Source: Gammaproteobacteria bacterium
Lineage (GTDB): Bacteria > Pseudomonadota > Gammaproteobacteria > GRL18
Reading direction: 5' to 3'
NCBI GenBank assembly: GCA_015488755.1
Contig: WFNB01000109.1
Location: 21,049-85,048, forward strand
DNA: 64,000 nucleotides
Made by a program: the position numbers and the translations under genes. Below are positions 9,401 through 16,764 of the stretch, piece by piece. How positions within the stretch are numbered: the stretch's first letter is position 1; each line of letters opens with the position of its first letter. Under the pieces are notes generated by a model. The model was given only the letters and a program-made list of their open reading frames with translations, searched no databases and had not been told where the DNA came from.

Positions 9401-9602
9401 AGTACCCATTATGTATAGTGATGGTACGGGATCAGAGGTAATGCAACGCATAGCCGGCCCTATGATTGGTGGTATGTTAAGTTCAGTGGTACTGACTTTA
9501 TTAGTGATACCCGCTATTTATTATCTATGGAAATCGGTTACTCTGGGAAAATGCCCATTGCCTGAAAATCATTCACAACAAGAAAATCATAAGGAGGGAT
9601 AG
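6432..9602 (+). CDS. cusA: CusA-like HME-RND metal efflux pump
   Basis: This 1056-aa inner-membrane proton-driven pump exports monovalent copper/silver when paired with CusB and CusC. It shows the RND pattern of a transmembrane helix at the N-terminus (FFVILSALVMLGFGIY), a periplasmic loop, six helices, a second loop and five more helices. The helix-4 region reads AIAIGAMVDGAIVMVEN, close to the CusA form and unlike the Czc form. Met-rich motifs occur (MPPLDEGDLMYMP, GGMVKQYQIIVDPEK). It starts two bases after the cusB stop, so the two are translationally linked. The copper assignment also rests on the CusF domains of its partner. Confidence 0.93.
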   Translation: MIASIVHWSIKNRFFVILSALVMLGFGIYSVKQTPIDALPDLSDVQVIVKTSFPGQAPQVVEDQVTYPLTTAMLSVPKAVTVRGYSFFGDSFVYVIFEEGTDLYWARSRVLEYLSQVASSLPPSAKSQLGPDATGVGWVYGYALVDKTGKTDISQLRSLQDWFLRYELQTVPGVSEIATIGGMVKQYQIIVDPEKLRAYNIPLDLIKKAVNLGNQETGASVVEMGEAEYMVTATGYLSSVDDIRKIPLGLNKNGTPVQLKDVAEVITGPQMRRGIAELNGEGEVVGAYVVMRFGENAQKTIDLIKEKLEVLKQGLPEGVEIIPTYDRSTLISHAVDNLYEKLIEEFVVVVLICAIFLFHFRSSLVIIFSLPIGILGAFIIMHAQGLNANIMSLGGIAIAIGAMVDGAIVMVENVHKHIEKTPLTDENRWQIIAEASVEVGPPLFFSLLIITMSFLPVFSLEAQEGKMFAPLAFTKTYAMAMAAGLSITLVPVLMGYFVRGKILPEHKNPVNRVVTWFYNPIIKTVLDAPKTMIFLAGLALAIGLWPVTQIGSEFMPPLDEGDLMYMPTTYPGISIGKARELLQQTDKLIKTVPEVKTVFGKIGRAETATDPAPLTMIETVIQLKPKSEWRAGITTESLRKEFDNLVKFPGVTNAWVMPIKTRIDMLATGIKTPVGIKVSGPDLKEIEKVGKQLELVLKNVAGTASVYSERVAGGRYIKADIDRDKAARYGLNIADIQKVIMTAIGGMRVSESIEGLERYPINIRYPQSYRDSVEKIRLLPLVTKSNQRIALADVADINVVDGPPAIKSENARLNGWTLVDIDGRDLGSYVAEAQRVVAEQVKLPAGYSIAWSGQYEYMVRAKERLSVVLPLTLGIIMLLLYINFRNVIEVMIIMGTLPFALIGGFWLMYLMDFDMSVAVGVGFIALAGVTVEIGVLMLVYLNHSYCSFSHKAQEENRCLTADDVKQAVMDGAGQRVRPIVMTVAAIIVGLVPIMYSDGTGSEVMQRIAGPMIGGMLSSVVLTLLVIPAIYYLWKSVTLGKCPLPENHSQQENHKEG

Positions 9603-9606
9603 TCTG

Positions 9607-9915
9607 ATGATATACAATAAAGTGGTTATGATTATGAATATTACTGACTATCAATTGATCAGTGATGAAATAAAAAACTTGAAGATACCGGGAGTAACAG
9701 TCAGTAAAGTAGAAGGTTTTGGTGATTATATTAATGAATTTAATAACCAAGGCTTGTGTGATAGTTTAAAAATTGAAATTTATACTCATGCACAACAGGC
9801 TGAAAAAATTGCTTCAAACTTATCTCTGCTAGCAATTAATATGACCGAAGGTGGGGGACTGGTTGCTATTGAACCGGTGTTGAATTTAATGAATGTTAAA
9901 AAATTAATCGCTTAA
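9607..9915 (+). CDS. PII-like small signalling protein in the cus operon
   Basis: This 102-aa soluble protein resembles the PII/CutA-type ferredoxin-like fold. A helix (YQLISDEIKNLKIPGVTVSKV) leads to a GFG turn at the place of the PII GRQKG segment, then a strand LKIEIYT, a helix and the terminal strand of a trimeric PII-like protein. The T-loop region is short and lacks the uridylylated Tyr motif, so it is not GlnB/GlnK. Start ATG 9607 has AAGGAGG upstream and lies four bases after cusA. PII-like proteins near transporters usually sense small ligands and gate a membrane partner; a role as a metal or nucleotide sensor for the pump is inference. The fold should be checked with a profile search. 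Confidence 0.6.
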   Translation: MIYNKVVMIMNITDYQLISDEIKNLKIPGVTVSKVEGFGDYINEFNNQGLCDSLKIEIYTHAQQAEKIASNLSLLAINMTEGGGLVAIEPVLNLMNVKKLIA

Positions 9916-9934
9916 TTTTATATTGGAGAGTTAA

Positions 9935-10492
9935 ATGAGAATAATTGCAATTTTAACCACTATTGGTTTGATTTTAGGTGGTTTGCTTATTTGGTTTGGT
10001 GTGTTTAATGTCGCTGCTACGGATAAACATTTTGTCGGTACGGTGAGCTTTCTTGAAATGGTTCGGGAACGTTCTATTGATGTTCGAGCGAATACTATTG
10101 AAGTACCTGACTTGAATAATGAAGAACTCATTAAAGAAGGTGCTGCCTACTATGCTGAAATGTGTACCGGATGTCATTTAGCCCCAGGTATTGATGAGTC
10201 AGAACTTCATTCAGGCTTATACCCACAACCTCCTGTTTTTACTGATACTGACTATACTAATACACCGCAAGCACAATTTTGGGTGATAAAAAATGGCTTA
10301 AAAATGACTGGAATGCCTGCTTGGTCACCTGCTCATACCGATGAACAAATATGGGCTATGGTGGCTTTTTTAGCGAAAATCAAAGGCTTAAATATTGCTG
10401 AATATACTGAGTTATCAAAGGAAACAGGAGAGGGGCATTCTCATGGTGGTACAAGTGATCACAATGTAGAAGAGCATGAACATAATCATTGA
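9935..10492 (+). CDS. Membrane-anchored monohaem cytochrome c with His-rich tail
   Basis: This 185-aa protein has an N-terminal uncleaved helix or signal anchor (residues 4-24, IAILTTIGLILGGLLIWFGV) and a cytochrome c class I domain with haem motif CTGCH (C77, C80, H81) and a probable axial Met in MTGMPAW. The last ~25 residues are His/Glu-rich (GHSHGG, EEHEHNH) and could bind a metal. It is the last gene of the cus operon, 19 bases after the PII-like gene. A periplasmic electron carrier here could oxidise Cu(I) or deliver electrons, but no function follows from sequence alone. Confidence 0.85.
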   Translation: MRIIAILTTIGLILGGLLIWFGVFNVAATDKHFVGTVSFLEMVRERSIDVRANTIEVPDLNNEELIKEGAAYYAEMCTGCHLAPGIDESELHSGLYPQPPVFTDTDYTNTPQAQFWVIKNGLKMTGMPAWSPAHTDEQIWAMVAFLAKIKGLNIAEYTELSKETGEGHSHGGTSDHNVEEHEHNH

Positions 10493-10539
10493 TGTGTTAT
10501 TTTTATGCTGTGTTTTTAAATTTATAAAGATTAAATATC

Positions 10540-10584
10540 TTTAATGTTCAAGTAAGTCTCTTGTAAGGTTCTATGTCATATACT
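10540..10584 (+). promoter_or_regulatory. Shared activator-type promoter, site C
   Basis: TTTAATGTT (10540-10548), the degenerate AGTAAGT (10551-10557) and TGTAAGG (10562-10568) repeat with an 11-bp period, and a -10-like TATACT (10579-10584) begins 39 bp after the first T. It lies about 70 bp upstream of the Met-rich protein gene. Confidence 0.65.
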
Positions 10585-10653
10585 GAACTCAAGTTAACTA
10601 ATTAACTTAAATTTATTACTGACAAATTAATTATTTCCTTTAGGAGAACTAAA

Positions 10654-11082
10654 ATGAAAAATCAAATAAAAAGCACATTAAAAATGACGACAGGTTTTGC
10701 CTTAGCTGCCTTGCTATCATCAGCCACATTAGTTTATGCCAATGGTGATCATGATCATTCTAGTGGACAGTCAAATGGTATGCAAATGTCTTCAATGTCG
10801 GGTGATATGAAAAGCAAAATGTCTAAAATGAAAGCAGACATGACCGCGATTCAAAATGAAAATGATCCTAAAAAGCGTAAAGCAATGATGAAAGCACATA
10901 TGCAGGACATGAAGTCAATGATGGGCATGATGAAAGATAAGCGTTCTAAAATGCAAGGTAAAATGGATAAAATGAAACAGCTTGAAGCAAGGGTTGCTAT
11001 GATGGAAGCCATGATGGAACAAGTAATGGATACTCATATTACCTCACTTGATCCTAATGATCCTGTTTATAAATTAGATTAA
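10654..11082 (+). CDS. Met/His-rich exported metal-binding protein
   Basis: This 142-aa protein has a cleavable signal peptide (KMTTGFALAALLSSATLVYA, then NGDHDHSSG). The mature part is mostly amphipathic helix with a very high Met content in MxxM and MM pairs (KSKMSKMKADM, MQDMKSMMGMMKDK, MMEAMMEQVM), like periplasmic Cu(I)/Ag(I) sponges such as SilE or CopI-type proteins, though it is not clearly homologous to either. It has its own activator-type promoter (site C) and its own terminator (11094-11124), so it can be made in excess over the pump. AGGAGA precedes the ATG. Confidence 0.75.
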   Translation: MKNQIKSTLKMTTGFALAALLSSATLVYANGDHDHSSGQSNGMQMSSMSGDMKSKMSKMKADMTAIQNENDPKKRKAMMKAHMQDMKSMMGMMKDKRSKMQGKMDKMKQLEARVAMMEAMMEQVMDTHITSLDPNDPVYKLD

Positions 11083-11093
11083 TAGATTGACTT

Positions 11094-11124
11094 AAAATCC
11101 CATTCTCAGAATGGGATTTTTCTT
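11094..11124 (+). terminator. Rho-independent terminator
   Basis: Arms 11094-11106 (AAAATCCCATTCT) and 11108-11120 are perfect complements and run into TTTTTCTTT. It closes the Met-rich protein gene and separates it from the ATPase gene. Confidence 0.85.
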
Positions 11125-11181
11125 TCTAGGGCTAAAAATTGTATAATTCTGAAAATTTACTTAAACCCCTGAGGTTTTACC

Positions 11182-14100
11182 ATGACAGATAAACAAACAA
11201 ATAGTTATCATATTCATATTGATGATATGAGTTGTGATCATTGCGTAGGAAAAATAAAAGAAATTGCTTTAGCTATAGAAGGTGTTCAAAGTATTGATGT
11301 TTCTTTAGAAAAATCTGAAGCGATTGTTCAAGGTGGTTTAGCTCATGAAGTTATTCAGGCAATCACTGAAATTGGTTATCCTGCTAGTCCTGTGGCAGAT
11401 ATTCCCGATAACTGTCCTGTAGAAGATATGACTAAAAATGAGCAACAATCTGATGTATCACTATCACCTTCAGAACAAAACTATATAATTAGTATTGATG
11501 ATATGACCTGTTCTAGTTGTGTCTCGACTGTCGAAAAGGCCATATTATCTGTTTCTGGTGTGACTTCTGGTTCGGTTAATTTATTAGAAAAAACAGCTTT
11601 GGTGTCAGGTGGTGAGCCGCAAGATGTAGTGAATGCTATTATTGATCAAGGTTATGCTGCTAAACTTCAACAGAGAAAATTGACCTCTAGCAAAGAATAT
11701 TACTATATTGCTATTGATGATATGACCTGCTCTAGTTGTGTCTCCACCGTTGAAAAAGCAATTTTATCGGTTGCTAATGTAACACAAGGAAGTGTTAATT
11801 TATTAGAAAAAACTGCTCAGGTACTTGGTGGCGAGCCACAAGAGGTCATTAATGCTATTATTGACCAAGGTTATAATGCTCGTTTACTAGCACAACAACA
11901 CATTGATAATACCTATTATATCAGTATTATTTCTTCAGAGCTTTCTACTAATACAGAGCATGAATCATTAAAAGCTGAAGTAGAACAAGTATTTGTTAAT
12001 AATAAAGAAGTGAGCGATATACAGTTTGTAGGATCAGAATCGGACATAAAAAATTTAAGTCTGCAACTTAAAAGTACATCACATCCAGCTCAAATTTTAG
12101 TTTGGTTAAAAAAAGCAGGCATTATTGCACAGATCAATGAACAATATGAAGATCCCTATTTAGAGCAATCGAGAAAAAGTAAACTGGAAGTAAAACGCTC
12201 TTGGCAACGTGCCATTCTAGCAGGGACGGTTGGTGCAAGTCTTATTCTGGGTGATAAACTGGCTTGGTTTCCTGAATTAGGTACACAAGACAGTCTATTA
12301 GGCTTAAGTGCTCAAGCATTCTGGTTTTTAATTGCTCTATTATGCTTGTTTACTATGTGGTTTAGTGGCCGTAACTATTATGCAACAGCAATAAAACAAG
12401 CGAAACATTTTTCCTCTAATATGGATACTCTGGTTGCGTTAGGAACATCAGCTGCTTGGTTATCATCCCTATTAATTATTATTGATCCTGAATTTATTCC
12501 TGGTGGTGGTGGCCATTTATACTTAGATGCTGGAGTGATTATTCTGGCTTTTTTACAGTTTGGTCATGCCTTGGAAATAAAAGCAAAACGTACCACCAGT
12601 GCTTCTATTGCCAGTATTGTTGAGCTAGCACCTAAAACAGCCAATGTGGTTTATAATGATACGGATGTCATTTTACCGGTATCGTTATTGCGGGTAGGTG
12701 ATAAAATTCGAGTTAAGCCCGGAGAACGTATTCCTATAGATGGTATGATACTAGAAGGCTCCTCGGCAGTAGATGAGTCTATGTTGACAGGAGAACCTAT
12801 TGCAGTTAAAAAAACAGTCAATGATAATGTTACAGGCGGTACCATAAATAAGTCAGGTAGCTTTATTTTTTCTGTGAATAAAATGGGTGAAGAAACCACA
12901 CTTTCCCAAATTATTAATATGGTTAAGCAGGCACAAATGACTAAACCTGCTATTGGACGCTTGGTTGATAAAATTGCTTCTGTTTTTGTACCTATTGTGA
13001 TTAGCATTGCAATTATTACCTTTTTCGTCTGGTTTTTTGTTGGCCCCGATCCACAATTAGCCTACGCGTTAACGGCTGGTATTGCCGTTTTGGTTATTGC
13101 TTGTCCTTGTGCTTTGGGCTTGGCGACACCCATTGCTATTATGATGGGGACAAGTCGAGCGGCACAGTTGAATATTTTAATTAAAAACAGTGATGCCTTA
13201 CAAACAGCCAGTACGCTCACGCATGTTGTCGTGGATAAAACGGGTACGTTAACACAAGGAAAACCAGCAGTGACTTCGATTGTCATTAATTCTGAATTAA
13301 CGACAGAAGAGGCAATGGATGAAACAAGGCTATTACAATTAGCTGCTTCACTAGAGACAAATTCGGAGCATCCTTTAGCAGAAGCTATATTAAAAGCGGC
13401 CTCTGAACGAGATATTAGTCCCTTGGCTATTGATGATTTTCTAGCAGTCGAAGGGCGTGGTGTTCAAGCGATGATACAGGGTAATTTGGTGCTATTGGGA
13501 AACCTTGCTTTTATGAAGGAAAATTCAGTGCTTGTGGGATCACAAATAGAGAAACAGGCAGAACAATTAGCTGAAGCTGCTGCAACGCCTATCTGGTTAG
13601 CTCGCAATAATGATTTACTGGGCTTAATGGCGCTTAAAGATCCTATTCGAGAAGATACCCCCAATGCCGTTAAATTATTACAAGATAGAGGTATTACCGT
13701 AGTTATGTGTTCTGGTGATGCTCATAAAACAGCCAAGGCTGTTGCGGATGAATTGGCTATTAAGGATATGCATAGTCAGGTGATGCCAGAAGATAAATTA
13801 AATATTATTAAGGCTTTACAAGATCAAGGCTACTTGGTTGGTATGGTTGGTGATGGCGTTAATGATGCACCTGCTTTGGCTCAGGCTAATACCGGTTTTG
13901 CGATTGGTAGCGGTACGGATGTTGCCATTGAAAATGCAGATATTACCTTAGCGGGTAATTCATTAATGAATGTGGGCACAGCCATTGCGGTATCAAGTGC
14001 TACGATGAAGAATATTAAACAAAATCTATTTGGTGCTTTTATTTATAATATTGTTGGCATTCCTTTGGCTGCAGGTTTATTTTATCCCCTAACGGGCTGG

Positions 14101-14193
14101 TTGTTAGCCCCTGCATTTGCTAGTGCTGCTATGGCGATGTCATCGGTAACGGTGGTGGCTAATGCAAATCGTTTACGTTTTTTTAAACCATGA
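11182..14193 (+). CDS. copA: CopA-type Cu(I) P1B-ATPase with three N-terminal metal-binding domains
   Basis: This 1003-aa inner-membrane ATPase pumps Cu(I) or Ag(I) from cytoplasm to periplasm. It has three HMA domains with CxxC pairs C18/C21, C110/C113 and C183/C186, then eight predicted membrane helices including the CPC metal site (C641, P, C643), the TGE actuator loop (MLTGEP), the phosphorylation site DKTGTLT (D685), the HP motif (EHPLAEA) and the hinge MVGDGVNDAPAL. Domains two and three are almost identical over about 60 residues with a 73-codon period, a recent duplication. No activator-type repeat is visible upstream, so its control may differ from that of the pump operon. Confidence 0.95.
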   Translation: MTDKQTNSYHIHIDDMSCDHCVGKIKEIALAIEGVQSIDVSLEKSEAIVQGGLAHEVIQAITEIGYPASPVADIPDNCPVEDMTKNEQQSDVSLSPSEQNYIISIDDMTCSSCVSTVEKAILSVSGVTSGSVNLLEKTALVSGGEPQDVVNAIIDQGYAAKLQQRKLTSSKEYYYIAIDDMTCSSCVSTVEKAILSVANVTQGSVNLLEKTAQVLGGEPQEVINAIIDQGYNARLLAQQHIDNTYYISIISSELSTNTEHESLKAEVEQVFVNNKEVSDIQFVGSESDIKNLSLQLKSTSHPAQILVWLKKAGIIAQINEQYEDPYLEQSRKSKLEVKRSWQRAILAGTVGASLILGDKLAWFPELGTQDSLLGLSAQAFWFLIALLCLFTMWFSGRNYYATAIKQAKHFSSNMDTLVALGTSAAWLSSLLIIIDPEFIPGGGGHLYLDAGVIILAFLQFGHALEIKAKRTTSASIASIVELAPKTANVVYNDTDVILPVSLLRVGDKIRVKPGERIPIDGMILEGSSAVDESMLTGEPIAVKKTVNDNVTGGTINKSGSFIFSVNKMGEETTLSQIINMVKQAQMTKPAIGRLVDKIASVFVPIVISIAIITFFVWFFVGPDPQLAYALTAGIAVLVIACPCALGLATPIAIMMGTSRAAQLNILIKNSDALQTASTLTHVVVDKTGTLTQGKPAVTSIVINSELTTEEAMDETRLLQLAASLETNSEHPLAEAILKAASERDISPLAIDDFLAVEGRGVQAMIQGNLVLLGNLAFMKENSVLVGSQIEKQAEQLAEAAATPIWLARNNDLLGLMALKDPIREDTPNAVKLLQDRGITVVMCSGDAHKTAKAVADELAIKDMHSQVMPEDKLNIIKALQDQGYLVGMVGDGVNDAPALAQANTGFAIGSGTDVAIENADITLAGNSLMNVGTAIAVSSATMKNIKQNLFGAFIYNIVGIPLAAGLFYPLTGWLLAPAFASAAMAMSSVTVVANANRLRFFKP
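11497..11885 (+). repeat. Tandem duplication of an HMA domain inside copA
   Basis: The sequence from 11497 recurs from 11716, a 219-bp (73-codon) period, covering metal-binding domains two and three. Both encode DDMTCSSCVSTVEKAILSV, followed by NLLEKTA and later NAIIDQGY. The third-position differences show that it is not brand new. Confidence 0.85.
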
Positions 14194-14199
14194 TTTATT

Positions 14200-14460
14200 G
14201 TAACTATTCAGCAAGACTGACCGTATCTAGTCTACAAGCCTGAATTTCAGGGGACGCTCAAGTACATCCATGTAACGCTTTAATGAAAACATCCATGTTT
14301 TCATAAACCCCTGAAACACCGACTTGCAGACTGGACACTCTGTTTGAGGTATATAATACGCTTCTAAGTTACAAAATTATAAGTCTTTGAATTATAGATG
14401 TTTATACTTTTGTAACTTTTTGATGGTTGGCCGGCACGGTGTGGTTTGCTGAGTAGTTAC
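14200..14460. mobile_element. Palindromic insertion-like element with twin TCCA hairpins
   Basis: The ends GTAACTATTCAGCAA (14200-14214) and its inverted counterpart (14446-14460) match at 14 of 15 bases. Inside are a second inverted pair (AGTCTACAAG 14229-14238, CTTGCAGACT 14323-14332) and two hairpins: TACA-TCCA-TGTA (14263-14274) and GAAAACA-TCCA-TGTTTTC (14285-14302). It has no coding capacity. It fills most of the gap between copA and the next gene. The core organisation recurs at 34638-34858 and 39502-39654. No target duplication is obvious here. Confidence 0.7.
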
Positions 14461-14467
14461 TATTTCA

Positions 14468-14490
14468 GTTATCCAGAACTCAGGTTAGTT
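14468..14490. repeat. Solo end matching the 34638-34858 element
   Basis: Bases 14468-14490 carry GTTATCCAGAACTCAGGTTA, nearly the same as the terminal repeat of the element at 34638-34858. It sits eight bases beyond the end of the preceding element, so two element types have landed side by side. Confidence 0.6.
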
Positions 14491-14506
14491 TAACAATGGC
14501 CTGATT

Positions 14507-14773
14507 TTAAGGATAAGTAATTTCTAAAGGGTCAATTTGCCCCATATTAGAGGATTGATAAGAAGGGAAGGCATAGTGCTTTCCCTTCTTGTTTTTGCTC
14601 GCTTTTATATTTACATTTTTTCCAGAGGTGAGCTTTAATAATTTAATCTCATTTTGTTGTTTTTTTATAATATGCCTAAGACGCTTAATCTGGGCATCTT
14701 GCTCGTTACCATAAGCAGATGAAGCGAATAAACATATAGAGATAACAATAAATACGATTGCTCGTTGCATCAT
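14507..14773 (-). CDS. Small exported protein of unknown function
   Basis: This 88-aa protein has a signal peptide (RAIVFIVISICLFASSAYG, then NEQ), a short charged helix of coiled-coil type (QIKRLRHIIKKQQNEIKLLKL) and a basic tail ending in DPLEITYP. I recognise no family. It begins 26 bases after the flgT stop on the same strand, so it is probably cotranscribed with flgT and flgP and may be an accessory of the flagellar outer rings; that is context only. Confidence 0.65.
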   Translation of the reverse strand: MMQRAIVFIVISICLFASSAYGNEQDAQIKRLRHIIKKQQNEIKLLKLTSGKNVNIKASKNKKGKHYAFPSYQSSNMGQIDPLEITYP

Positions 14774-14799
14774 TCACTAAGCCTTTTTAAGTGAGATTG

Positions 14800-16080
14800 T
14801 TACCAAACCAGAATATAGTCACTATTTTTTTTCAGATGAATAACCTGCTTGCTAGTACTGGTGGCGATAGAATAAGAAGGAAATACTTTAATTATTTTTA
14901 GTTGCTCTTTAGGCCAGCCAAATTGTTTTGCTCGACTATTAGTATCAAAACTTTTACCTTCTTTATCAGCATAATGCATGGTCACAATATCGCCCACTTT
15001 GACATTGGTATTTTGTCCAGCATTAAGATAAATATAGTGATCTTTTTGTTGTAAAATTTTCATAGTAAAAGGACGACAGGCAAGTAAGGAGCTAATGAGT
15101 TGTGTTTCCTGTTGTATCACTTTATCAAATAATTGGCCAAAGTCTGATTTTTTAAATGCTTTAGTGGCAAATGCTGTGGCCTTATCGGGTAAAACTGTGG
15201 TTTTATCAATGCTATAAGAATAGCGATGTTTGCTTAGTAATTCTTCTGTTAAGGTATCGTGAAGATAAATATCAATGACGAGGTTTCGTTGATTAGGTTT
15301 TTCTGGTTGTGGATTAAGAGAGACGAATTGATCACGACTGAGTGATATGCCAAAGGGTAGTGTTAGGCTATTTTTAATCGTTGTGCTACTGAGGTCTCGG
15401 ATAACACCAGAGACAACGTATTGCACGCCAAATTCTTCTTTTATTGAGCTGAGTAATGAACGTCCATCAGATGAATTAGTTGCTTGAATATAAGGTGCAG
15501 AATTTAGATCAGTAAAGGCATTAATCTGAGTGGCATCCTTAGTTAAAAAATTACCACTAAGTGCAAGCTGTTGTAATAATGCCTGCCCAATACCTTGTTC
15601 AAAACCATAATAATCAACGACATTAAGATGTTCTGGGTGCTGCAAAGGGAAAAATAAGGCAGCAATTTTCTTGCGGTATTGACTGGCAGGAAAATCACAG
15701 CCTTGTGTGACTTTATTATTATCATTTACTGTTGCTACCACTGCGAGTGTTAAAATACCATCGTTAATCGTTTCACTGATGACTTCAGAGGACTGGATGT
15801 TTTGCGTGGATCGGATCTGAATACTATCGCTAATGCCTTCATTACTATTATACGATGTCGATGAATGAACTTGACTGCCTGCCTGAAGTGCAATATTTCT
15901 CAAAGCATCTTGATAGGCTTCAAAATGAGCCTGATTGGTATTATTGTCAACGATGACAGCAGTGCCTATTGCTTCGAGCCGTTTTATTGTGCTGGCCTGT
16001 AGGATTGTGCTACTAAAGATGAAAAGCAAACCAGCAAGAATTGTCATACGCGGTGTAAAAAATATCAGTAAATGCTTCAT
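14800..16080 (-). CDS. flgT: FlgT, flagellar H-ring protein
   Basis: This 426-aa periplasmic protein has a signal peptide (ILAGLLFIFSSTILQAS) and the FlgT N-terminal domain (LEAIGTAVIVDNN, then YQDALRNIALQAGSQV), a middle domain resembling TolB-N (FGVQYVVSGVIRDLSS) and a C-terminal SH3-like domain (VKVGDIVTMHYAD). In Vibrio, FlgT forms the H ring around the basal body that stabilises the polar-flagellum motor. It follows flgP by 29 bases on the same strand. This indicates a sodium-type or high-torque polar flagellum, although no other flagellar genes lie in the window. Confidence 0.85.
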   Translation of the reverse strand: MKHLLIFFTPRMTILAGLLFIFSSTILQASTIKRLEAIGTAVIVDNNTNQAHFEAYQDALRNIALQAGSQVHSSTSYNSNEGISDSIQIRSTQNIQSSEVISETINDGILTLAVVATVNDNNKVTQGCDFPASQYRKKIAALFFPLQHPEHLNVVDYYGFEQGIGQALLQQLALSGNFLTKDATQINAFTDLNSAPYIQATNSSDGRSLLSSIKEEFGVQYVVSGVIRDLSSTTIKNSLTLPFGISLSRDQFVSLNPQPEKPNQRNLVIDIYLHDTLTEELLSKHRYSYSIDKTTVLPDKATAFATKAFKKSDFGQLFDKVIQQETQLISSLLACRPFTMKILQQKDHYIYLNAGQNTNVKVGDIVTMHYADKEGKSFDTNSRAKQFGWPKEQLKIIKVFPSYSIATSTSKQVIHLKKNSDYILVW

Positions 16081-16109
16081 TTTATTATACCCAAGCCAGT
16101 AAACATAAG

Positions 16110-16661
16110 TTAATCAGCATAATAGATCACTTGAGGAAAAGCCATACCTTGGCAATCAGGGTTGCAGTTAAGGCGACTTTCAGGGTACTCAGCTAAGGGG
16201 TATTGGCTGGTCATTGTTGTTTGTTTGCTTATGCAGGAATTACTTAAATCATTTAAGCATTGGCTGTTATAATGAGATAAAATGAGCTCCACTTCTGCTT
16301 CATAAATATCATTTCCCTTTGGCGTAATACTCAGCAAATGGACACCTCGAACGACGGAATCAAAATAAGCCCGATAGCTATCATTTTCAATAACCATGTC
16401 TCGAATGGTGGTATTGCCCTTAAGTCGAGTGCCATATAATTGCTCAACAATTGAGCGATAAGCATCTAATTTTGCTGCCCGCATAGCCAAAAGGCGCTGC
16501 TGGGCTTTAGGATAATTTTTAAATTGGCTAAGAGTGGCATAGCCAACAGCGGTAATTTTTTGTGGTGTGACTATTGTGGGAGAATGAACAAGGCTAGATG
16601 TCGTGTGACAGGCTGAGATCAATAGTACCATAAAGGTGATGATAAAATAGTTGCTAAACAT
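16110..16661 (-). CDS. flgP: FlgP-like outer-membrane lipoprotein
   Basis: This 183-aa lipoprotein has a lipobox LISAC after an N-terminal hydrophobic stretch, and the LPP20/FlgP core: ITAVGYATLSQFKNYPKAQQ, RAAKLDAYRSIVEQLYG, IRDMVIENDSYRAYFDSVVRG and VHLLSITPKG. FlgP forms a basal disk or outer-membrane ring of the flagellar motor in Vibrio and Campylobacter. Its last ~50 residues contain five Cys and are not typical of FlgP. FlgO, which often accompanies it, is absent from the neighbourhood. It heads the flgP-flgT-small protein unit. Confidence 0.8.
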   Translation of the reverse strand: MFSNYFIITFMVLLISACHTTSSLVHSPTIVTPQKITAVGYATLSQFKNYPKAQQRLLAMRAAKLDAYRSIVEQLYGTRLKGNTTIRDMVIENDSYRAYFDSVVRGVHLLSITPKGNDIYEAEVELILSHYNSQCLNDLSNSCISKQTTMTSQYPLAEYPESRLNCNPDCQGMAFPQVIYYAD

Positions 16662-16764
16662 GTCTGTTTTCCTGATTTAAAATTATGAATTATCTGTCTT
16701 ATCGGCATATAATTGGAAAGCTTTAATTTATCCATCTCAATCTCAATAATGAAAAGGAATTCTA

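Noticed and set aside
12651..13007. 118-codon frame antisense to copA
   Set aside because: It lies wholly inside a highly conserved gene, has no ribosome site, and its composition follows the copA codons.
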